DNA from: Oscillospiraceae bacterium
GTDB lineage: Bacteria > Bacillota > Clostridia > Oscillospirales > Acutalibacteraceae
Reading direction: 5' to 3'
Assembly: GCA_029007475.1 (NCBI GenBank)
Contig: JAQXHW010000110.1
Location: 1 to 17,888, forward strand
Length of the DNA stretch: 17,888 nucleotides
The position numbers and the translations under genes are program-made. The notes under the pieces were generated by a model. The model saw nothing but the letters and a program-made list of their open reading frames with translations, was not told the origin of the DNA and searched no databases. This document shows positions 12,437-17,888 of this stretch, piece by piece; position 1 is the stretch's first letter, and every line of letters begins with the position of its first letter.

Positions 12437-13822
12437 ATGATAGACTTTATTTCCGGACTTAACGGCTATCTTTGGGGCTTCCCGATGATAGCCCTTTTGT
12501 TTTCAACTCATATCTTCATGACAGGTAAAACAAGGGGGATTCAGCGAAAACTGCTTAAGGGGATTCGGCTTAGCGTAACTCGCCCTGAGGGTGACGCAGG
12601 AGAGATAAGTCCCTTTGAGGCGCTCTCAACCTCTCTTGCGTCAACTCTCGGTACAGGCAACATAATCGGAGTTGCTTCGGCAGTTGCAATGGGCGGTGCC
12701 GGAGCAGTTTTTTGGTGTTGGATAACGGGAATACTGGGAATGGCAACACAGTATGCAGAGGTGGTCCTTTCGGTAAAATACCGAGTGAAAAACTCAAAAG
12801 GAGAGCTTGTGGGCGGTCCCATGTATTCTTTAATCCGCGGTGTAAAAAGCCGCCCTTTAGGGCTTCTCTATGCCTTTGCCGCGGCCTTAGGCGGACTTAT
12901 TACCGGCTCGGTTATACAGTCCAACGCTATTTTCTCGATGTTTTCTCAGGGGGCATTTTCTGATAGCGTCAAATTAAATTTTTTCGGCATGAATATAAGT
13001 CTCACAGCCTTGATTGTGGGCGTTGCGGCGGCATTTCTCACCTCTATGGTAATCTTCGGCGGTATTAGCTTTATAAGCAAGATTTGCCGCTATTTAGTGC
13101 CGTTTATGGCGGCGGTGTTCATGCTTTCGTGCGCGGCAGTGCTCTTTATTAACCGAAGCTTTTTAGGAGAAGCAATAGGCAGAATTTTCCACGACGCCTT
13201 TTTACCCCGCAGCGCAGGCGGCGGCTTTGTCGGTTCAACAATTTTAGTTGCCGCAAGGTTCGGTGTTGCAAGAGGTCTTTTCTCCAACGAGGCGGGTCTT
13301 GGCACTTCCTCAATAGTTTCTGCTTCGGCAAATACCCCTAACCCTGTCCGTCAGGCTTTGGTGAGCATGACAGCAACCTTTTGGGATACTGTTGTCATGT
13401 GCTTTGTGACGGGACTTGTCATAGTAAGCTCAATAGCTGCTGCAGAGGGAAGTGTGGACTATGTGGATTCGGCAAGTGCCTGCTATCTTGCGTTTTCAAG
13501 GATACCCTATATTGGCGGTGCGGTGCTGACCTTTTCCATGACAGTTTTTGCTTTCTCTACAATAATCGGGCTCTCCTGCGTAGGGGCAAACTGCGTAACC
13601 TGTGTTTTCGGGGTAAAGGCGGTAACTCCGTATAGGATACTTTGGGTTGTGGGTGTGTTTATTGCCCCTATGGTACCTCTTGACGTGCTGTGGAGTGTGG
13701 CTGACCTTTGTAACGCAACCTTGGCTGTGCCCAATGTGCTGTCCCTCTTTATGCTTCGAAACGTAGTGAAAGAGGAAAGTGAAAAATATTTGGGAAACCT
13801 TGATATGCTCTCAAAAGTATAA
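12437..13822 (+). CDS. AGCS-family amino acid (alanine/glycine):cation symporter
   Basis: A 461-residue integral membrane protein with about ten hydrophobic segments, the usual size and pattern of the alanine/glycine:cation symporter family, which imports small neutral amino acids with Na+ or H+. The family signature is visible as GTGNIIGVASAVAMGGAGAVFW followed by W-x3-GILGMATQYAEV near residues 70-110 (written here in parts GTGNIIGVAS and GILGMATQYAEV), then GGPMYSL and, further on, GLFSNEAGLGTSSIVSAS. GGAGG at 12428-12432 precedes the ATG. It is the third gene after citrate synthase and the HAD phosphatase. At its 3' end lies a hairpin that has a good U tract only for the opposite strand. 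Confidence 0.9.
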   Translation: MIDFISGLNGYLWGFPMIALLFSTHIFMTGKTRGIQRKLLKGIRLSVTRPEGDAGEISPFEALSTSLASTLGTGNIIGVASAVAMGGAGAVFWCWITGILGMATQYAEVVLSVKYRVKNSKGELVGGPMYSLIRGVKSRPLGLLYAFAAALGGLITGSVIQSNAIFSMFSQGAFSDSVKLNFFGMNISLTALIVGVAAAFLTSMVIFGGISFISKICRYLVPFMAAVFMLSCAAVLFINRSFLGEAIGRIFHDAFLPRSAGGGFVGSTILVAARFGVARGLFSNEAGLGTSSIVSASANTPNPVRQALVSMTATFWDTVVMCFVTGLVIVSSIAAAEGSVDYVDSASACYLAFSRIPYIGGAVLTFSMTVFAFSTIIGLSCVGANCVTCVFGVKAVTPYRILWVVGVFIAPMVPLDVLWSVADLCNATLAVPNVLSLFMLRNVVKEESEKYLGNLDMLSKV

Positions 13823-13855
13823 AAAAATCGCCCTGCACGAAACCGTGTAGGGCGA
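13821..13855 (-). terminator. Intrinsic terminator of the DUF6465-type gene
   Basis: A 12-bp stem (13828-13839 with 13844-13855, one wobble pair) has a 4-nt loop. On the minus strand seven T residues follow, a strong terminator. On the plus strand, for the symporter gene, only AAAAATTAC follows. The stem core resembles the hairpin at 9841-9881. Confidence 0.85.
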
Positions 13856-13873
13856 AAAATTACTGTTTGGAAA

Positions 13874-14224
13874 TTAAACGAAATATACGTCCATTTCTTT
13901 CTCTACGCCGTCAGCAACGTAGTATGCCTTGCTCTCCTCGGGCTTAACATAAATCTTGAGAGTCTTGGGCTCAGCTCCGTTAGCCTTCTTTGTGTTAGCG
14001 ATAATCTCGTCAACGGAAACCTGAACGCCACCGAACTCGATGAACATCTCGGTCTTGGTTTCAGCCTTCTTTGCGCAAGTCCTCTTAGCAGCGGGCTTCT
14101 TAGCAGCAGTCTTAGTCTCTGCCTTGGGAGCGGCAGTCTTAGTTGTCTTTGTTTCGGTCTTAGCAGCTGTTTTGGTTTCTGCCTTAGCAGTTGTCTTAGC
14201 TGCAGTCTTCTTTTCAGTTGCCAT
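13874..14224 (-). CDS. DUF6465-type protein with a Lys/Ala-rich histone H1-like tail
   Basis: A 116-residue protein in two parts. Residues 1-58 are low complexity and very basic, built from Ala, Lys and Thr (repeats of ETKTAAK and AKAETKT), like the tails of histone H1-like bacterial proteins. Residues 59-116 form a small folded domain (FIEFGGVQVSV, LKIYVKPEESKAYYV, ending DVYFV) that I associate with DUF6465, a family of unknown function in Clostridia. The tail may bind DNA, RNA or acidic polymers (inference). The ATG at 14224 has AGAGGT 8 nt upstream. The promoter is a perfect consensus, and the coding strand uses GCT/AAG codons heavily, so the protein may be abundant. It is a single gene with its own terminator. 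Confidence 0.8.
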   Translation of the reverse strand: MATEKKTAAKTTAKAETKTAAKTETKTTKTAAPKAETKTAAKKPAAKRTCAKKAETKTEMFIEFGGVQVSVDEIIANTKKANGAEPKTLKIYVKPEESKAYYVADGVEKEMDVYFV

Positions 14225-14268
14225 AGCAATATACCTCTTTCATAGTAATTTGTTATTTACTTACCTCA

Positions 14269-14297
14269 ATTATATATTTCTTAAAAAGAAATGTCAA
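14269..14297 (-). promoter_or_regulatory. Perfect-consensus sigma-A promoter of the DUF6465-type gene
   Basis: TTGACA (14297-14292) and TATAAT (14274-14269) are separated by exactly 17 bp, matching the consensus at all 12 positions. This is the strongest promoter in the window by sequence. Confidence 0.9.
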
Positions 14298-14496
14298 AGG
14301 AGTTTCGCGAAATTCAGCGGTTGCAATAAAAAACAAGTATGCAAAAATTGATAATATAGTAATTGAGAACATAAAAATAGCTAAAAGTTGGCGAATTTGC
14401 AGAGGAAATTTTGCTTTATGTATATATAGCGAGGCCTGATATTGTGCAAAAAAGCGAAATTATAAGGTGATAATATACAAAATTTCCGGGTGCAAA

Positions 14497-14514
14497 ACAT
14501 ACACTAAGGTATGT
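14497..14514. promoter_or_regulatory. Inverted repeat next to the maf promoter
   Basis: ACATAC-N6-GTATGT is a perfect inverted repeat that ends on the first base of the maf -35 box. Its position suits an operator or activator site; the protein is unknown. Confidence 0.35.
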
Positions 14515-14542
14515 TGTAAAGCCTGTCGAAATTTGTTATAAT
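14514..14542 (+). promoter_or_regulatory. Sigma-A promoter of maf and the lipid kinase gene
   Basis: TTGTAA (14514-14519) and a perfect TATAAT (14537-14542) are separated by 17 bp. The maf start codon follows 32 bp later. Confidence 0.75.
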
Positions 14543-14574
14543 TTGATTACTTATATATAATAAAGAGTGGTTAA

Positions 14575-15135
14575 ATGGTAAAACTTATTTTAGCGTCGAA
14601 ATCTCCTCGCAGGAGGGAGCTTATCGAGGTTGTAAGCGATAATGTGCTCTGCGTTTCTGCTGAGGTTGAGGAGTATATTCCCGAGGGTATGAGACCGCAG
14701 GAGATCCCCTCTCATCTTGCAAAGCTCAAAGCCGAAAGCGTTGCGAAAAGCTACCCCGAGGATATGGTTATAGGCAGCGACACGGTGGTTATTCTGGGGG
14801 ATAAGCTGCTGCTAAAGCCAACTAACGAGACAGACGCCTTTGTGAAGCTCAGGTCATTAAGCGGCAAAACCCACAAGGTAATAACAGCCTGCGCAATAGT
14901 ATACAGGGGCGAAACTCACAGCTTTTACAGCGAAACAGAAGTGGAGTTTTACGAGCTTTCCGACGAGGAAATCAGCGAATATATAAAGACAGGTGAGCCC
15001 ATGGATAAAGCAGGGGCCTACGGAATTCAGGGCAGGGGCTCACTTTTTGTAAAGGGTATCAAAGGCGACTACTTTAATGTGGTCGGACTTCCAATAGCAG
15101 AGCTTAAAAGGAAAATTAACGAAATATTGGGATGA
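14575..15135 (+). CDS. maf: Maf/YhdE-type nucleotide pyrophosphatase
   Basis: A 186-residue protein of the Maf/HAM1 fold, which hydrolyses nucleoside triphosphates (dTTP, UTP or modified pyrimidines) to monophosphates and pyrophosphate and is linked to septum control in Bacillus. The N-terminal signature LILASKSPRRRELI is complete, GSDTVV carries the conserved Asp near residue 70, and KAGAYGIQGRGS is the conserved C-terminal loop. Length is normal. AAAGAGTGG lies upstream of the ATG at 14575. The promoter at 14514-14542 serves it and the lipid kinase gene, which starts 4 bp after its stop codon. Which nucleotide is preferred cannot be decided without the specificity residues aligned. Confidence 0.92.
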   Translation: MVKLILASKSPRRRELIEVVSDNVLCVSAEVEEYIPEGMRPQEIPSHLAKLKAESVAKSYPEDMVIGSDTVVILGDKLLLKPTNETDAFVKLRSLSGKTHKVITACAIVYRGETHSFYSETEVEFYELSDEEISEYIKTGEPMDKAGAYGIQGRGSLFVKGIKGDYFNVVGLPIAELKRKINEILG

Positions 15136-15139
15136 GCGA

Positions 15140-16072
15140 ATGAGGCATATATTTATTATCAATCCCGCAGCGGGAAAAGTAAACAGGGCAGAAGAGCTAA
15201 AAGCAAAAATCGAGGCCCTGGGGCTGCCCGAAAACGAGTGTAAAATCTACATAACGAGGGCTCCCTACGACGCCCGCGAAATTGCCGAGAAAGAAGCTGA
15301 AAGCGGGGAGGAAACGCGTATTTATGCTTCCGGCGGAGACGGTACAGCCAACGAGGTGCTCTCGGGAATAGTGGGATATAAAAACTGCGCCTTGGGTATT
15401 ATTCCCATAGGCTCGGGAAACGACTTTGTAAGAGCGTTTAGCGACTATACAAGAGATGATTTTCTCGATATTGAGCGTATGGTAAAGGGAAAAGATAGTC
15501 TTATTGACCTTGTGGAATGCGGCGGCAGATATTCAATGAATATCGTAACGGTTGGCTTCGACTGCGCCGTAGCGTGTAATGTTGAGCGCTTCAAGAGAAT
15601 CCCCTTGGTTTCGGGAAGCCTTGCCTACAAGATGTCAATACTCTACTGTCTTTTTACGAAGCGCAGGCATAACGTACATATTTGGGTTGACGACAAGCCC
15701 TTTGAGGCGTCCTTTGAAAAGACGACGCTTCTAAGCTTGGGTGCTAACGGAAACTACTACGGCGGCGGAATAAAAGCCGCGCCCCTTGCTGTTTTTGACG
15801 ACGGTTATATGGATTTTGTTCATGCAGAAACTATTTCTGTTCCCAAGTTTATCTCACTTTTAGGTAAGTACATAAAGGGCGAGCATGTAAATAATCCAAA
15901 ACTCCCCTTTGTGCGTTTTATGCGCTGCAAAAAGCTCCGCTACGAGTCAGAGGGTTTGCTTGACGTAAACCTTGACGGAGAGATTATTTCAATGAAAAAT
16001 CCGGAGATGAAGCTGATTGAAAAAGCGGTTAGGGTTATTCTCCCCGAAAAAAACAAGGAAGCGGCTCTGTAA
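15140..16072 (+). CDS. Diacylglycerol kinase-family (DgkB/YegS-like) lipid kinase
   Basis: A 310-residue soluble or peripheral lipid kinase of the DAGK catalytic family, which phosphorylates diacylglycerol or a related lipid from ATP. Visible motifs: FIINPAAGK at the N-terminus (phosphate-binding), ASGGDGTANEV (GGDGT nucleotide loop, about 65-75), IPIGSGNDF around 95, and in the second domain GANGNYYGGGIKAAPLA and DDGYMD, ending with the conserved DGE in LDVNLDGE. Length matches DgkB/YegS. It starts 4 bp after maf and is probably translated from the same mRNA; GGGATGAG over the maf stop is its ribosome binding site. In Gram-positive bacteria DgkB recycles diacylglycerol from lipoteichoic acid synthesis; that role here is inferred. 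Confidence 0.9.
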   Translation: MRHIFIINPAAGKVNRAEELKAKIEALGLPENECKIYITRAPYDAREIAEKEAESGEETRIYASGGDGTANEVLSGIVGYKNCALGIIPIGSGNDFVRAFSDYTRDDFLDIERMVKGKDSLIDLVECGGRYSMNIVTVGFDCAVACNVERFKRIPLVSGSLAYKMSILYCLFTKRRHNVHIWVDDKPFEASFEKTTLLSLGANGNYYGGGIKAAPLAVFDDGYMDFVHAETISVPKFISLLGKYIKGEHVNNPKLPFVRFMRCKKLRYESEGLLDVNLDGEIISMKNPEMKLIEKAVRVILPEKNKEAAL

Positions 16073-16170
16073 TCTCTAAGATTGTGTCAGCACGATTTAG
16101 AAATACATAGCGGAGATCGAAACAGGTTTTTATGTGATAACTACTTGTAAATATTTACGGTAAAACATTA

Positions 16171-16208
16171 AGGCATAGCTGAAAAACTCAGCTATGCCTG
16201 TTTTTAGT
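16171..16208. terminator. Intrinsic terminator between lipid kinase and deacetylase genes
   Basis: A 12-bp perfect stem (AGGCATAGCTGA at 16171-16182 with 16188-16199) and 5-nt loop are followed by GTTTTTAG on the plus strand. On the minus strand TTAATGTTTTA follows, so it may act on both converging genes. Confidence 0.87.
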
Positions 16209-16974
16209 TCGTGCTTAGGTGCATTCTGCCCTCGTGGTCGGTGGTGTATTCTCCTTTTGGAATAAGCTGAGAGATAGGCACAAATTCGTATCCCGCTTCT
16301 CTAACTGCGTCTATGATGAGGGGAAGTGCTTCGGGAGTGTTTTTTGCTCCGTTGTGCATGAGGATAATGCTTCCGTTGCTGATTTTGCCTTTTATTCTGT
16401 TCACCATATCCTGCGCAGTTGGGTCTTTCCAGTCAAGCGAGTCAACGTCCCATTGTACACAGTACATATTTTCATTTTTAACGGCCTTTACCACATCGTT
16501 GTTGTAGTCACCGTAGGGCGGTCTGAAAAGGGTAGGGGATTTTCCCGTGAGCGCCTTGATTTTTTCGTTGCAATTTTTGATTTCTGTGGCTTTGTCCGAG
16601 TCTGAAAGCTGAGTCATGTGTGGGTGTGTATCTGAGTGATTTCCTACGTCGTGACCTGCCGCGGCAATAGCCTTTACCGAGTCGGGGTATTTATCAACCC
16701 AATCACCCACAAGGAAAAAGGTGGATTTAACATTCTTTTCTTTTAGTATATCAAGCAGAGTTTCGGTTTGCTCGTTTCCCCAAGCTGCATCAAAGGAGAT
16801 TGCAACCTGCTTTTTGTCGGTTTCAACGCAGTAGATAGGAATATCTCGGGGAGTAGTTGCTGTTTCTATTGCCTTCGTGGTGGTTGTGGCGACTATTGCG
16901 ATGACGGAGACTGCAAGAAGCAGGCAGACTAAAAGGAGAAAAAGACCTCGCTTTGTAAGAGTATAGATTTTCAT
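16204..16974 (-). CDS. Polysaccharide deacetylase (CE4), PdaB/YbaN-like
   Basis: A 256-residue protein with one N-terminal membrane helix (about 10-29) that would anchor it outside the cell, followed by a CE4 (NodB) domain that removes acetyl groups from peptidoglycan or similar glycans. Motif 1 is SFDAAWGNE: Asp62 (catalytic base position) is kept, but the usual second Asp, a metal ligand, is Ala. Motif 2 is NHSDTHPH with His113 and His117, motif 3 RPPYGDYN, motif 4 DWKDP, motif 5 ILMHNG. The FDxxWG form recalls PdaB/YbaN, needed for spore cortex upkeep in Bacillus, so a sporulation role is plausible (inference). AGGTG precedes the ATG. It is separated from cysS upstream by a strong terminator. 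Confidence 0.88.
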   Translation of the reverse strand: MKIYTLTKRGLFLLLVCLLLAVSVIAIVATTTTKAIETATTPRDIPIYCVETDKKQVAISFDAAWGNEQTETLLDILKEKNVKSTFFLVGDWVDKYPDSVKAIAAAGHDVGNHSDTHPHMTQLSDSDKATEIKNCNEKIKALTGKSPTLFRPPYGDYNNDVVKAVKNENMYCVQWDVDSLDWKDPTAQDMVNRIKGKISNGSIILMHNGAKNTPEALPLIIDAVREAGYEFVPISQLIPKGEYTTDHEGRMHLSTN

Positions 16975-17009
16975 GGTAACACCTCGGTAATTTATATGAT
17001 ACCGGGCAT

Positions 17010-17044
17010 AAAAAAATCACCTGTCTCTTGAGCAGACAGGTGAT
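17010..17044 (-). terminator. Intrinsic terminator of cysS
   Basis: An 11-bp perfect stem (ATCACCTGTCT at 17016-17026 with 17034-17044) has a 7-nt loop. Read on the minus strand it ends in a run of seven T including the closing base pair, 35 bp after the cysS stop codon. On the plus strand ATCTTTTTG follows. Confidence 0.88.
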
Positions 17045-17078
17045 ATCTTTTTGTTTGGGTTAATAGGCTCCGGGGCAT

Positions 17079-17888
17079 TTACGCTTCTATTTCCCATTTA
17101 ACGCCTTGGGGGGTGTCCTTAATGACAATTTTTCGGGCGGCAAGCTCATCGCGGATTTTGTCGGCGGTTGCCCAGTCCTTTTCCGCTCTTGCTTTTTGAC
17201 GCTTTGCGATTAGTTCCTCAATTTCACTGGTAAAGTCGCTGTTTATGCTTTCATCCTTAGAAGCTCTGATTTTCTCAGCCGCAGGAATAAGACCTATCGA
17301 GAGGACGCTGTCGAAATCCTCAATCAGATGGAGCTTTGTAGCGTCGTTTATATCGGCCTTCAGCACGTCGTAAAGGCAGGTAAGACCTAAGGATGTGTTA
17401 AGGTCGTTGCCCATGCCCTCCCTGAATTTTGCCTTGTACTGCTCAGCCTTTTCGGTCTCAATCTCGCCCTCGGCCTTGAGATTTGCGATGCGGCTTGTGA
17501 GCTTGTTGTAAGCGACTGCTGCGTTGTCAAGGCTCTCAAAGGTAAAGGTGAGGGGCTTTCTGTAATGGGATTGCAGACAGAACATTCTGTAAACCAAGGG
17601 ATTGTAGCCCTTGCTCTCTAAAAGCGAAACCGTTAGAAACTCGCCCTTAGACTTACTCATCTTTCCTGTGGAGTCTAAGAGGTGGAGAACGTGGAACCAA
17701 TGGGGGCACCACTCATGACCGAGATAAGCCTCGCTTTGAGCGATCTCGTTGGTGTGGTGGGGGAAGGCGTTGTCAACACCGCCGCAGTGCAGGTCAAGGT
17801 ATTCGCCGCCGTGCTTTATGCTTATAGCAGAGCATTCAATGTGCCAGCCGGGGTAGCCGAGACCCCAAGGACTCTCCCATTTAAGCTC
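17079..17888 (-). CDS. cysS: Cysteine--tRNA ligase, C-terminal part (5' end outside window)
   Basis: The frame runs from the window edge for 269 codons and belongs to class I cysteinyl-tRNA synthetase, which charges tRNA-Cys. The visible part opens with ELKWESPW, then GWHIECSA (zinc-ligand Cys), DLHCGGVDN, FPHHTNEIAQSEA (zinc-ligand His and Glu), WCPHW, and the class I signature KMSKSKG, followed by the helical anticodon-binding C-terminal region ending GVKWEIEA. The HIGH motif and about 200 N-terminal residues lie beyond 17888. The internal Met of KMSKSKG (codon at 17660) is not a start. The stop is followed by a strong terminator, so cysS is the last gene of its transcript. Confidence 0.95.
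   Translation of the reverse strand, partial: ELKWESPWGLGYPGWHIECSAISIKHGGEYLDLHCGGVDNAFPHHTNEIAQSEAYLGHEWCPHWFHVLHLLDSTGKMSKSKGEFLTVSLLESKGYNPLVYRMFCLQSHYRKPLTFTFESLDNAAVAYNKLTSRIANLKAEGEIETEKAEQYKAKFREGMGNDLNTSLGLTCLYDVLKADINDATKLHLIEDFDSVLSIGLIPAAEKIRASKDESINSDFTSEIEELIAKRQKARAEKDWATADKIRDELAARKIVIKDTPQGVKWEIEA

Noticed and set aside
14040..14351. Plus-strand 103-codon hydrophobic frame
   Set aside because: Its Val/Leu/Ala-rich stretch is the complement of the Lys/Ala-rich repeat tail on the minus strand and it runs through that gene's promoter.
1..17888. Mobile elements, CRISPR arrays, tRNA or rRNA genes, defence systems
   Set aside because: I saw no transposase or integrase motifs, no regularly spaced repeats, no cloverleaf-like sequences and no defence gene; all sizeable genes are housekeeping or metabolic.

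Overview
The window reads as chromosomal DNA of an obligately anaerobic, low-to-mid GC Firmicute, most likely a gut Clostridia of the Oscillospiraceae/Ruminococcaceae type. The signs are strong GGAGG-like ribosome binding sites, sigma-A promoters with TATAAT boxes, a class III (anaerobic) ribonucleotide reductase as the only reductase seen, a PdaB-like deacetylase, and protein types common in that group. There is no rRNA, tRNA, phage, insertion sequence or CRISPR array. Taxonomy is inferred from gene content only.

Layout. 1-2270: an M29 aminopeptidase (+) and a patatin-like lipase (-) converge on a bidirectional terminator. 2329-6767: a minus-strand deoxynucleotide block, read as nrdG, then nrdD carrying a fused C-terminal redoxin domain, then a trxB-like flavoprotein, each followed by a terminator. 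6836-8992: an Sfp-type phosphopantetheinyl transferase (+), then a self-regulated marR-degV pair (+). 9075-9881: a DivIVA-like coiled-coil gene and a 60-residue unknown protein (+). 9879-10029: a minus-strand remnant of a VTC-type polyphosphate polymerase gene. 10178-13822: citrate synthase, a HAD phosphatase and an AGCS amino acid:cation symporter (+). 13828-14297: a Lys/Ala-rich DUF6465-type protein (-). 14514-16208: maf and a diacylglycerol-kinase-family lipid kinase (+). 16204-17888: a PdaB-like deacetylase and the C-terminal half of cysS (-).

Most notable is the regulation around the ribonucleotide reductase. The nrdD promoter has two NrdR-type boxes 32 bp apart, one inside the -35/-10 spacer. 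A second pair (one good, one half-degenerate, 31 bp apart) lies at the 3' end of nrdG and overlaps a possible promoter pointing antisense into nrdG. A third, more degenerate pair with the same geometry sits on the promoter of the DivIVA-like gene, which suggests that nucleotide supply may be tied to a cell-envelope or division protein. The redoxin domain fused to NrdD and the adjacent TrxB-like protein, which lacks the usual NADPH motif, look like a self-contained electron path for dNTP synthesis.

Other points of interest are two identical palindromes (TGTTGA-N4-TCAACA) flanking the marR promoter, a 7-bp tandem duplication at the start of the DivIVA-like gene, and the VTC gene relic. All calls come from reading the sequence by eye; no database search was possible.
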